From the NCBI RefSeq assembly GCF_014356525.2, contig NC_052511.1, positions 51,582,068 through 51,646,067 of the forward strand: a stretch of 64,000 bases of DNA, written 5' to 3'. This DNA is from Nilaparvata lugens (Eukaryota > Arthropoda > Insecta > Hemiptera > Delphacidae). The translations under genes were made by a program, and so were the position numbers. Shown here piece after piece: positions 12,190 to 22,514 of the stretch. The stretch's first letter is position 1; each line of letters begins with the position of its first letter. The notes under the pieces are model-generated. The model was not told where the DNA came from, did no database searches, and was given only the letters and a program-made list of their open reading frames with translations.

Positions 12190-13320
12190 TGGACATTGTG
12201 AGACAGACGTCTAGCTGTTGGATTACGGAAGCAAGGGGGTTGTAGAAGGAGAGGCAGGAGTGAGAGAGGAAGGAGTTGAAGGAGCAAGAAAGATGACGAG
12301 GAGGAAGAGGGGGAGGTGATGAAAGAAAAGGAGCAGAAGGAGTTGGTGGAGGAGGAGTAGGAGGAGGAGATGGAGGATAAGAATAAGGATAGAACAAGAA
12401 AATAATAAGGAAAGAATAAAGAGTTGGTGGAGGAAGAGGAGCGAGAGGACGAGGTGATGGAAGAAAAGGGTAGGGGGAAGGAGGAGGAGGAGAGGGATGA
12501 AGAGGAGGAGTAGGAGAAGGAAGTGAAGATGAAGAAAAAAGAGACAGACATTGGGAGTCAGACGTCTAGATTTTGAGTTACGGATGTCCACAGGGTAAGA
12601 AGGAGAAGGAAAATTAGAGGAAGAGGAGAAGTAGTACGGTGAGAGAGGGAGAGGGGGTGATAGAGGAGAAGAAGGAGGAGATGGAGAAGAAGAAGGGGGA
12701 GGAGGTGGAAGTGGAGGTGAAAAAAGAGACAGACATTGGGAGTCAGACGTCTAGATTTTGAGTTACGGATGTCCACAGGGTGAGAAGGAAAAGAAAGATG
12801 AGGAGAAGAAGTTCAAGGAAAGGATGAGAAGAGTAGAAGTAGTACTGTGTGAGGGAGAGGAGGTGGATGAGTAGAAAGAGGAGGAGAAGAAGGAGGAGAA
12901 AGTGAAGGTAAAGAAAAGAGACGGACATTGGGAGTCAGACGTCTACCTTTGGATACGGAAGTCCTGCCACAGGATGAAAAGGGAGAGAAATATGAGAAAC
13001 AAAAAAATCAAGGAGAGGATCAGGAAGAGGAGAAGTAGTACAGGAAATAGAAGGAGGAGGAGGAGGAGGAGGTGGAAGTGAAGGTGAAAAAAAGAGACGG
13101 ACATTGGGAGTCAGACGTCTAGATCTTGGGTTACGCAAGTGCCCATGATGAAAAAGAAGAAGAATATGAGAGAAAAGAAGATCATGAGAGGAAGAGGGGA
13201 AGAGAAGGAGTAGGAGGAGGATGAGGTGGAAGAATTGGTAGAGGATGGGAGAATTAAAAGGAGGAGGAGGAGTGGTGAGGAGGAAGAAGAAGAAAAGTTG
13301 AAGAAAAGAGAGACAAGCCT
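12190..13320 (+). repeat. polypurine tandem array with a conserved non-purine core
   Basis: A core reading GACATTGGGAGTCAGACGTC, then TAGATTTTGAGTTACGGATG and CCACAGGGT recurs near 12549, 12736, 12924 and 13103, with a diverged copy at about 12193. Spacing between the four good copies is about 180-188 bp. Between the cores the plus strand is almost purely G and A and poorly conserved. The reading frames across it are repetitive and look like composition artefacts. Confidence 0.85.
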
Positions 13321-13369
13321 CTATGAAACGATCGATTGCTATGGGTGACTGTTGGTAGCCTATTGTGGT

Positions 13370-13485
13370 GGGGGGAATGTAACTCAAGGGGTGGTTTCCA
13401 GTAAGGGTGATTCCTGTTGGGAGGGGGGGGAAAGAACAGATTTTGGCGCCACGATGACCCTCCTCACCCCCCCAAAGACGCCACT
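13370..13485. other. G-run / C-run junction between purine and pyrimidine tracts
   Basis: Several plus-strand G runs (GGTGGGGGG, GGGG, GGGAGGGGGGGG) lie within 13370-13432. They are followed at 13456-13475 by a C-rich block including CCCCCCC. The G runs satisfy a loose G-quadruplex pattern, and the two blocks could pair as a hairpin. It sits where the plus strand switches from purine-rich to pyrimidine-rich. Confidence 0.5.
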
Positions 13486-14265
13486 GGACTTGGGCATCTT
13501 GGATTTTTTCTACTTCTCTACCTTGTTCTGTATTTTGGATTCCACTTATTATTCCCCTCTTATTGTTCGCATGTTGTGTTCTACTTCTATCTCATTTATT
13601 ATTATTTTCTACTTCTTCTCTAACTTGTTCTTTATTCGATTCCACTTATTATTCCCCTTTTATTGTTCATGTTGTGTTCTATCTATGACGTTTTTACTTA
13701 TTGTACATTTTGAATTCCCCTACATTTTCCTCTCTTTGTTTGTGTTTCATATTTTGCTCTTTCTCTTATTCAACCACTTCATCTTCATTATACGTTTTTA
13801 TTCAAATTTTAGTTTCTTCCCCATCTTCCGCGATTTATTATTTGGATTTTCCCTTTCAACACTTCTTCAACACAATCATGATCCCTCCACGCTCAACCTA
13901 CTTCCTCCCTCATATCAGCAGTTGTCTACTTTGTCTTTTACCTTTTGTTTTTTCCCTCCTTATCATTCACATAGTTTTCATGTTATCTCAATCCTTTTCT
14001 CTCTGATTCTCCATAATCTTTTTCCGTTTTCCACTTTTCCCATTCTAATCCTGAAGCACTTCAAGCTTCTTCCGTCATATTATAGTTTCCTCCTTGCCCT
14101 ATGATTCATATCATTTTCTCTCATCAATTATCGTATTCCAGACTTCTTAATCTATTCCTTCTCACTCTACCTCTTCTCTATCTCTCGTTTCTCTTACGTT
14201 GCTCCTTGTCTCCTTCCTTCATTCCTCCAGCCTCCAACTTTTCTCTCTGTCTCTACCTTGTTTGG
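13486..14265. repeat. polypyrimidine/AT tract with a ~115 bp duplication
   Basis: T/C-rich on the plus strand. The block TTCCACTTATTATTCCCCT with following TTATTGTTC and TGTTGTGTTCTA occurs at about 13539 and 13640, a short tandem duplication. The long frame across it (Leu/Phe/Ser/Tyr-rich) has no family resemblance. Confidence 0.6.
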
Positions 14266-14324
14266 TAGAGAGTTAACCCTCTACCAAAGTAGTTAGAGTC
14301 TAACCCTCATTTGGAAGAGAGTTA

Positions 14325-14585
14325 GTAGGAAGGATATTTTTAATATTCTTTCCGAAGAATGGACATTGATATGTCCAAAGCTCCGCCAATTTGTGTAGAT
14401 GCATAACAATATAATTATATATAGTTATTATATTACAAATTGCCTTTTTATATCATATACAGTTAAACAATTATTTTCTTAGTCTATATTATGTAAATTC
14501 ATCTATAATTTTGCTGTATTGTAAGCTATTGTATATAAGTGTATAAGCCAGTATATATTGTAATCTACATAAATAAAGTACTTAA
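14325..14585 (+). mobile_element. LINE 3' end, copy 1
   Basis: About 260 bp closely matching 20773-21025. Shared phrases include CTTTCCGAAGAATGGACATT, CCAAAGCTCCGCCAATTT and TTGTAATCTACATAAATAAA. It ends with an AATAAAGTACTTAAGTAC run, the short-repeat tail of CR1/L2-like non-LTR elements. Only the tail survives, and both copies sit between pyrimidine-rich blocks. Confidence 0.65.
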
Positions 14586-14589
14586 GTAC

Positions 14590-14930
14590 TAAAGTACCTT
14601 GACCTCTTCATCCACCTCATCCTCCTGTTTTCCTCCTCCCCAACCACGTCCTTCCCATCCTTTTTCGTCATCTCCTGCATCTTCTCATGCTCCTCTACAT
14701 CCACCTTCTTCTCCTCTTTCACCTTCTCATTCTCTCTATCTCCGTCTCTCCAAATGATCTTAGTCAGCATCTGTCATTCCCTTATCTGATAAGCAGAATC
14801 ACTCCCAGATTCGATATTCATCTAAATTCAAGAGATTCCCTCATTCTTTTCTCTTCCTAAATCTTTTTCTCTCTCGCTCAATCCCTCTCACCATATCTCT
14901 CTCTCTCTCTCATTCTCCATGTCCTGTTGA
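14590..14930. repeat. pyrimidine-rich tract
   Basis: C/T-rich plus strand with TC dinucleotide runs near 14868-14917. The Lys/Glu-rich minus-strand frame is compositional. Confidence 0.6.
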
Positions 14931-14997
14931 AGAAAGCGTTTTCTATTGTCTGAATAATTGAAATATTTTTCTCGTCATAATCACTCACCATCTATAA

Positions 14998-15042
14998 CAA
15001 CAGCAACAACAACAATAACAACAACAACAACAACAACAGCAT
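14998..15042. repeat. (CAA)n microsatellite
   Basis: An imperfect run of CAA/ACA triplets with ATA and GCA interruptions. Confidence 0.85.
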
Positions 15043-15180
15043 TGAGAACAATATTTTCGTCAAAACAACATCCCTCCCATCACCACTCTCCATCCCCACA
15101 CTCCATCTCCACAACTGTGTTAATGATAGAAATATCTAGCAACTCAGAAAACAAACAACATATCAATGTTGGAATATTAA

Positions 15181-15330
15181 TTTAAACAAGAATGCAGTTG
15201 AGCAGTTCTTAATAAAATGAGAGTAAGTGTATATCAGAACAAACAAACATCTGATCAATGTAAGAATATCTATATCAGAATGCAGTTCTTGATAAAATAA
15301 CAGTAACTGTATATCAGAACATCTTTCACC
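15181..15330. repeat. short local duplication
   Basis: The phrase GCAGTTCTTGATAAAATAAC plus AGTAACTGTATATCAGAACA repeats with small changes at about 15198-15245 and 15281-15322. Confidence 0.6.
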
Positions 15331-15411
15331 TTACAAATCACTCTAGACTCAACAGACTACATTGTTATTCTCTCTACAGCAAATAAATTTCTCAAGAAAC
15401 AAATTGTTGGC

Positions 15412-15893
15412 TATTTATTATTATTAAACGAAAATCCAAATTAAATGCTGTAATTTACCCCGAAGACTTCTGCTACTGCAAATATTGACAACAGGGTAAA
15501 ACAGCTCGATGGAAATTCGTTGAGCGCTACTATTCAAAAATTATTTGCCAGATCGGGAACTGATTTACAGTAAAAAGTAAATTCGTATGGCTTTTGTTGG
15601 TGAGGAGTCCCTTGCGGGAAGGTCCCACCGCCTGAATATATAATTTAAGCCGTCATTGGGCCTTACGACTGTCATACTTCAGCCGGGACCGACAATTTAA
15701 CGTGCCCATCCGATAACACGGGAGAGATCTGGTTAAAAAACGTTTGGTATTGAGAGGGTTTGAACCCGGGATCTCTATGCTGCTACGCAGGCACTCTATC
15801 CAGGCCACGGATCACTCCACTGATTTACAGTAGCAGAAGTCTTCGGGGTGAATTACAGCATTTAATTTGGATTTTCGTTCAATAATGATAATT
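15412..15893. mobile_element. foldback element carrying a tRNA-derived SINE core
   Basis: The outer arms are inverted repeats of about 65 bp. The left arm contains AACGAAAATCCAAATTAAAT and CCCCGAAGACTTCTGCTACT (15425-15484). The right arm is its complement at 15829-15885. Between them lies about 330 bp that includes a Pol III-type tRNA-like unit on the minus strand (15732-15815). The arm motif CTTCTGCTACTGC is shared with the foldback at 30065-30280, so this looks like a family. Class is inferred. Confidence 0.7.
15732..15815 (-). repeat. tRNA-like SINE head
   Basis: On the minus strand the sequence reads GTGGCCTGGATAGAGTGCCT (A-box-like), GCGTAGCAGCATAGAGATC (Ala-AGC-like anticodon arm), then GGGTTCAAACCC (B box), and soon a T6 run. 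The stems do not close well enough for a functional tRNA, so a tRNA-derived SINE is the better call. Confidence 0.6.
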
Positions 15894-15899
15894 AATTCA

Positions 15900-16925
15900 T
15901 TAATTCATCATCTCAGTAATTTCCATCTGTAGTGTTAGCTATCTCATAGTGCAGTATTGCTAAGAAATTTTGATCGTGGAGTCATGTTTCATTTTCAACC
16001 ATAGAGTGTATTTCACTGTGATAATTGAATAAATTTATCATAGAGTTATCTAACATTCATTTCTAATCATCAAGTGTATTCCACTGTGTACAATTCACTA
16101 TGTATTAGCAGAGTATGTGGATTGTAGATGTTGAATTCCTGGTTTTACCTGGGTCTATCGATTTCAATTCACAATCAGTGCAATGATAAGAAGACATGAT
16201 TGATAATTGATAGATAATTAATGAGTAGATGTGACCCTTTTTCACAAAAAAACAGAAAAATCTCTACCCTTTTTCATTATAATTTCTTCTGAATATTTGT
16301 AACCAATTTAATTCAATTTGGAAGTATTTTTTAAATTTAAACATGATTTTTGTGTGTTTTGAATTGTCGATTTAGTATGTAACTGAAGAATGTTGAAGTG
16401 ACACATAACATAGCTACATTTGGATTGTTGTATAAATTAGAATTGGAACCGTTTTGGGCTTATAAGACTGTGGTACTTTTCTGTAAGTTGTGTAATTCTG
16501 AATGATTGAATAAATAATATACAGTATTTTCTATTATCCACAGCAAGTTTCAGCTTCAAAGTTATTTCTAAGTGAAAATTCAAGTAGCCAAGAACAAGAA
16601 AGTGAACATTAATATCCATGTACCACTGCGTTAAAGATCTACTGATTCAAGATAATCCTCTCTACTGCAAACTAGATTAATTTCAGAATAAGTTGAGAAT
16701 CTTCAATTTCAATTCTATGATAGAATTTGTGGAGCGGAGGAAGATTTGTGGAAAAAATTGAAAGCTGAATAGTTGAATGGAAGAGGGGGATGTGATAAGA
16801 ATAAGGGAACGGAAGGAGGGGTAGAAAAGGTGAGAGAGGACTTGATCTGCAAGTTCAATATTTGCTGACTTCGCGAAATGATTTTCAAGTAGGCGTAGTA
16901 TGGTCTGAATGGCAGCTGCTTAGCA
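15900..16925. other. unassigned DNA
   Basis: Mixed AT-rich sequence. Around 16010-16110 are repeated ATTTCACTGTG / ATTCCACTGTG phrases, a weak local duplication. No gene is seen. Confidence 0.3.
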
Positions 16926-16929
16926 CACA

Positions 16930-17520
16930 ACAGGCCTTCTCTTTCTCTCTTCTTTACCTTCAAAAGAGAGAAAAAGAAGAGGGAACAATCTCCTGTTTCT
17001 TCATAGAAAGAGAGGGGGAAATCCCTTTTGTTCCTTAGAAAAAGAGGGAAAGGAGAGAGAACAATCACTTGTTTCTTTAGAAGAAGAGAGGGGAAAATCC
17101 TCTCCCGTTTTTTCAAAAAAAGAGAGAAGAACAAGGAGCAATTGCTCAAGTTCTTTAGAGATGAGTAGAAGAGGAGGGAACAATGCGATTTCCCACTAGA
17201 GAAAGAGGGAAGGAAAGGGAGCAGCCCTTCTCCCTACATGAGGGAACGGTGAGAGAACAATCCCTCTCTTCCCTGAGAGAACAAGGGAAAGAGAGTAGCA
17301 ACTCTTCTCCTTGGACGAGGAAACGAAGAGGGAAAAATCCCTTTTTTTCCCTGAGAAAAGAAGGATGAAGAGAATAGAAATTACCACTCTACCCTCAAAA
17401 AAGGAGGGTTAGAGGAAACGAACAATCCCTCTCTCTTTCGTGGGAAAAGGAGGAAGAGGAAAAAAAGAGAAAATACTACTTTTTTCTTGAGAGGGGGTAA
17501 TGCACCCCTTCTACCTTGGA
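16930..17520. repeat. degenerate minisatellite of small palindromes
   Basis: A run of units of roughly 45-60 bp, each containing a G/A-rich half such as AGAGGGAACAATCCC and a C/T-rich half such as CTCTTCCCTGAGAGA. The phrase GAACAATC occurs repeatedly (near 16983, 17060 and 17256). Because the unit is nearly self-complementary, open frames exist on both strands, but they are artefacts. Confidence 0.75.
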
Positions 17521-17524
17521 AATC

Positions 17525-18332
17525 TCCTTACCTCATGATAAAATCCCTCCTGAGACTCTACAATGCATGCCATAACCAGGGCATCTTATATAAGGAAAGT
17601 AGGTAGGCCAACATGATTCTGACGATGTACTTAAAACCAACACTACACCTGTCTGCTTTTTCAGTCTTCACCAACGCGATTCTATTTTCTCCCAGTTTTT
17701 CTTTTATCTGGCCATTGAACATTTCAATTTTTCTAGCATTAAAATATTTCAATCTTCCATTATTTTATGTCTCTGTATCCTGTTCTGGAGAAATTTAAGT
17801 ACAATGCCTAATTTCATCACTTCCACTACAGAATAGATAACAATGAGTGTGATATTCATTACAATATGATTGTGTAATAACGTAAGTGTTCTTTACTCCG
17901 TGCTTCCACCAACAATCGATTTTTTTTATCAGTCCATTTTCAATTTTCCCAGCATCAGTTGATTCCAATCCACCCCTACTATTTAATGTATCTGTATTAT
18001 GTTTCATTCCCTATAATAATCCTGGCACAATCGATATGAGTCTCAAGTCTTCTACTTTGAACTGATAATTAGAATTGAGATTCAGATATTCTAATAGTTT
18101 TGGATTTTCCAATTGCTTCGTCCTCCAAGTTTCGATTTGTAATAATTCGACCTGCTTGTGTTTCTCAAGTGATTGAAGATTAATAGAGAATGAATTGATG
18201 TATTGAATAATCTGTACTCAAGCTAGAATACACATGAAATTCTGTTTTTTTCCACAATATAGAATACAGTTGAGCTCATGTATTTGCATTACAATGTTAT
18301 GTACTGAGAAGAATTACAATACGATTTTGTTT
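17525..18332. other. unassigned AT-rich DNA
   Basis: No recognisable gene. A GTCTCTGTATCCTG-type phrase near 17768 and TGTATCTGTATTATG at 17986 hint at a diverged duplication of about 220 bp, with CAATTTTTCTAGCATT at 17724 against CAATTTTCCCAGCATC at 17939. Confidence 0.35.
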
Positions 18333-18340
18333 TAAAATTT

Positions 18341-19412
18341 GGGTCGCCGTCTAGGTGTCACCTCGACTACCTGACACCAGGGGCCCGTTTCACAAAGGTA
18401 CAAGTAGGTTACAAGTCTTGTTGCCAACCATGGTTTTGGAGAACAGCTGATTACTAGCGTTTCACAAAAGCGGAATTGTAAACTTGTAGTTACAATGAAT
18501 TTCTACAAGTTTACAAGTGATTTGCTTGTTACGAACAAGTGTTTCACAAAGATTTTCATTGTAGCCAACAATTTTTGTCGAAATTACTTGTTGTTCGTAA
18601 CTATGGAATTTCTACCGAAGCGGAAAGCTATGTAAAGGATTTACAAGTGATCATTAAAATGATTTTAAATATTCAATAAATATTTATAATAATCAAAACT
18701 GCCATATATTCCTCTAAAATTTATTATTTTGGAAATATATGCATCAGGAAATTGAATTTAATAAATTTCCAAAATAGTTATTAATGTGTTACCTCATAGG
18801 TTATGTGTACTATAGTATATATACACAGTATAATATATATATAGTACATCAACTATATATATACAGAGTACATATACTGTGTAGGTTACAAATTCAGCAA
18901 TAAAAGAAGTAGACTGTTCAAAAAACATTATATTGCTTTCAAATATTTTCAAAGAAATTATTGAAAAGTACAAGTAACCTTTATAAAGGATGAAAAAAGG
19001 AAATTATCATGAAAATAGGTTATGTTTACTATTGAAGTACTTGTAGACTTGTAACTAACTACAAGTACTTGTTCGTAACCATGGTTGGTAACAATACTTG
19101 TACCTTTGTGAAATAGGCCCCTGGTCATTTTGGCCATGTGCGACTACTTGTTCCCTCGTAAAAATATACCATTGCCGTCAAGTTGTCCCCCGACTACTTG
19201 TCACCTACTGGACCGGAGGTGCCAACTAGTCATGACCGTAAACGACAACTTGACACCTCGCACCCTCGCGTCAGAGTGTCCCCCCGACCTCCTTAGAAAG
19301 GAGACTCGTAGACGGGGATGGCTCACGTCAACTTGTCCCCTGAAAACCGGTTTTAAAAGGGGACAGGTTGACAGGGTGTCAAGTAGTCGGGGTTGCACCT
19401 AGTCGCGTTCCC
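18341..19412. mobile_element. hAT-like TIR element with 8 bp target duplication
   Basis: The element is flanked on both sides by TAAAATTT (18333-18340 and 19413-19420), an 8 bp duplication as in hAT elements. Left end GGGTCGCCGTCTAGGTG and right end, reverse-complemented, GGGAACGCGACTAGGTG. The inverted similarity continues through CGACTACCTGACACC / CGACTACTTGACACC. The right part is GC-rich and full of GACTACTTGTCCCC-type sub-repeats in both orientations. It is split by the element at 18378-19123. The small frame at 19130-19402 is non-coding interior. No transposase is visible. Confidence 0.75.
18378..19123. mobile_element. nested 746 bp foldback element
   Basis: The arms start CAGGGGCCCGTTTCACAAAG and, from the right, CAGGGGCCTATTTCACAAAG, both followed by GTACAAGTA and later by CCAACCATGG. 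The interior repeats TACAAGT many times in both orientations. It lies inside the hAT-like element at 18341-19412. No matching target duplication is seen, so the two may be parts of one composite, though simple nesting is more likely. Confidence 0.7.
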
Positions 19413-19424
19413 TAAAATTTAGCA

Positions 19425-19800
19425 TGAGCTTACAACCTTGACATTGAGAAACGTTCAAGTTCACGATGTTTACAAGTGAAGTTCTAATCAATTAGTTCAA
19501 GTAATGATGATAAACCAGTTTCACAATACTCTCAATAAATTCTCATTACCCTCATTACCGTATATTGCCTTGCATATCATTCCAATTTAGTACGAATATT
19601 TTCATATTTGTATTTCATATATTTTCTCAATATATACTTCATTTCTTACATTTTTCAAGTATGTGGAATAGATCGCTTTGAATCTGTTCTCGTTACCTTG
19701 AAATCAAACAAGGTACACACAAACGACAAACCGAAAATACAGAATTATTGTTAACATTTTATTTCGTTAATGACCTGAATCAGTTTTATTTCTTGAAGCT
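19425..19800. other. unassigned DNA
   Basis: AT-rich, with no gene or repeat end recognised. Confidence 0.3.
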
Positions 19801-19805
19801 TCAAT

Positions 19806-20080
19806 CATAGAGAAACAATAGTGTAAGTAGATATCCCATGGTATAGGACGTTTATGTCGCAACTTTTACTGTTATCTCAAGCCGATTACTGTTGATTATT
19901 GTCGAATTTCACTGTTTTGTTGGGGTGAGAGTGTATAAACGGCACAATTTGATAGACTACCAGTGTCACACAGCTTCATGGGAAAGAACTACGTGGACTA
20001 TCGGCTTGAGATAACAGTAAAAGTTGCGACATAATCGTCCTATACCATGGGATATTTACTTATGCTATCGTTTCTCTATG
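19806..20080. mobile_element. family T foldback MITE, copy 1
   Basis: Inverted arms of about 90 bp begin CATAGAGAAACAATAG and contain ATATCCCATGGTATAGGACG and CAACTTTTACTGTTATCTCA. Related copies are at 34402-34672 and 44783-45043. The flanking octamers GCTTCAAT and GCTTTAAT differ at one base, and the 44.8 kb copy shows GATTTGAT/GATTCGAT. This suggests an 8 bp target duplication and a hAT-like origin. No coding capacity. Confidence 0.75.
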
Positions 20081-20084
20081 CTTT

Positions 20085-20575
20085 AATGGATTACACAGAC
20101 TACCACTAGTATAAAACTCAACAAATTCATTTCAAGACTACATTAATATCACTTTATTATGATTCATATACTGTCGATATTTTTCAACGTCTACAAATCG
20201 AAAAAATCATTTCAAGATAACACTACGATAACCAACTTATGTTCCATATATCCTGAAGATATTTTTCAATTTCCACCACAATAAATCATGTCAAAATCCA
20301 ACCCCACACTGGAGGATAACCCTGGCACACCAATCTTGGCGGGTCAAATGTGTGTGGAGATAGTTAATTCCCGAATTCAACTAAACTAGACTGGCTTCGT
20401 ATCCTGAGGGGACTTCCGAAAGGTTAACCTCAGTGATGACCTCACTCAGTTGGTTCCCCTTCACTCCCCTTCTGGACCTTCAAGAGGTATCTAGCCCCTT
20501 TTCTTCCCTCCAGTAGTCTTATCAGTAGATAAGCTTCTCACAGTCCAAGACATTTCCTTCTCACTCTAGCCTGTC
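20085..20575. other. unassigned DNA
   Basis: No gene recognised. It contains a moderately GC-richer stretch (20290-20480) of unknown nature. Confidence 0.3.
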
Positions 20576-20579
20576 CCGG

Positions 20580-20661
20580 GTTAGGTTAAGAGTAGTTTCT
20601 TCTCACTTATCCTCTGTTGAACTCTATCTTTCACTATCTTTCTCTCTCACTCTCTCTCTCA

Positions 20662-20697
<36 letters not shown>

Positions 20698-21960
20698 TAC
20701 ACACGAATACTCTCCCTCTCTTTCTGGCTCTGTATCTGTATATATTCTCTCTCTCTCTCTCTGTTTTGGTGGAGAGATATTGGGAAGAATACTTCGAATA
20801 TTCTTTCCAAAGAATGGACATTGATATGTCCAAAGCTCCGCCAATTTATGTAGATGCATAACAATATAATTATCTATAGTTATTACAAATTGTTTTTTTC
20901 ATATCATATACAGTTCAATAATTATTTTCTTAGTTTATGTTATGTGAATTCATCTAAAACTTTGCTGTATTGTAAGCTATTGTATAAGCCAGTATATATT
21001 GTAATCTACATAAATAAAGTACTCAATCAATCTCTATCTCACACACAAATACTCTTCCTCTCTTTCTGGCTCTGTACCTGTATATATTTCTCTCTCTCTC
21101 TGTCTCTGCATATGTATCTATTTCTCTCTCTGTCTCTCTTTCTGTATCCGTCTCCATTTCTCACTTATCCTCTTTCGAACCCTCTCACACACAAACACTC
21201 TTTCTCTGTATCTGAATATATTTCTCTCTCACTCTCTCTCACTCCCTCTCTTCTTCTGTATCTGGCTCTATTTCTACCTCTTTATCACTCTCTCTCTCTC
21301 TCTCCTTCTATATCTGTTTCTATTTCTCACCCTCTCACACTCTTTCACTCCCTCTCTCTTTCTGTAGCTGTATTTATCGCTCTCTCTCTTCCACTAAAGA
21401 TCTCTCTCTTTTCCTCCCTTGTACACGAAAACAACACTGATTTTGATTTAGATTCCCCAGGGGTGAAAGGTGAAACTAACCACTTCTTCCTGCCTTCGAG
21501 CCCCCCGAAGCGAATAGGTTTGTACGTTTCTCTCCTTGTCCTCTTCTCCTCCTTTTCACCCGCTTCTCCTCTTCCTCCTTCTTCTTTCGTCTCCTTCTTT
21601 TTCTCGTACCCTTCATACCTCGTACGCTCCTGCTGCTTTTCAATATTTCATATACTGCTAATTCATCTTTTTATTTTTTCGTTCTCTAGATTGTATATTA
21701 TTTTTGTGAAAAATTCTACAGTGTACTCGTTCTCCTTCTTCTTTTTTCTCCTTCTCCTTCTTCATTCCCTTCGAATTTTGTCTTCGTCTTCTCACTTCTC
21801 AGTTTTCTCGTCTTTCCGATGGTCATCCACTTATCCTACTTCCCTTATTCATATAGCTTTTTTCAATTCTTCTTCCCTGCTCAACTCTTTCTCTTAATTT
21901 TCTTCTTCGCGCCTCTTCTCATCTTTTCCTTCTCCTCTCATCATTCTCCTCTACCTTCTT
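20580..21960. repeat. polypyrimidine tract with (TC)n microsatellites
   Basis: C/T-rich plus strand in two blocks (20580-20772 and 21030-21960) separated by a LINE tail. Pure TC runs occur at 20638-20682, 20746-20761 and several places to 21400. The long Leu/Ser/Phe frame across it is spurious. Confidence 0.8.
20773..21025 (+). mobile_element. LINE 3' end, copy 2
   Basis: Homologous to 14325-14585, with the shared phrases CCAAAGCTCCGCCAATTT and TTGTAAGCTATTGTATA. It ends at AATAAAGTACTCAATCAATC, a short-repeat tail. Like copy 1 it sits inside a TC-rich tract, so the tract and the tail may have been duplicated together. Confidence 0.65.
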
Positions 21961-21964
21961 TTCA

Positions 21965-22510
21965 TATCTCCTTTCATTTGTTCTGATCAGGAAAGTCTAA
22001 AATAGCTTCCCAGCTTTGACATCACTTTTCCCTCTCTTTAATTAGGTCCATAGATGATATATCATTCGTAGAGATAAGACTCTAGATAAGACACACGTGT
22101 TTTTATCCAGGTCTATTTCTAACTCTAAATAGATTCTCCAGGATTAAAAAGACATGAAATGAATCAAATGTCTGATTAGATACAGACAGAAGTTATTCTG
22201 TCATATTCATAGAGGAAAGAAATATCCAAGCTATAAATCTTGCACCGGTGACGATGATAAACTACAACATAGACTTTGAACTATCAGTATATTTGGTGTT
22301 AGCCTTGTTATATTGCGTTGGAATCAATATTATGAAAGACAAAATATGATCTATAATTCACCTTATTCAACTGAAACTTGAAACTTGATTCGGTTTAAGT
22401 ATAATATTCTTAATCAGAAATTAGAACTATCAAATCACACCACGTTCTTGAACAATGCAGCATTATTGTCCAATAATTATCATTTTCAATAAAATGGATA
22501 AGAGGTGTGA
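21965..22510. other. unassigned DNA
   Basis: AT-rich sequence without a recognised gene or repeat. Confidence 0.3.
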
Positions 22511-22514
22511 CTAA

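Noticed and set aside
15732..15815. Functional tRNA-Ala
   Set aside because: A and B boxes are present but the acceptor and D stems do not pair, and it is embedded in a foldback element.
19130..19402. 90-residue frame in GC-rich DNA
   Set aside because: It lies in the inverted-repeat interior of the hAT-like element; an opposite-strand frame is equally open and no motif is seen.
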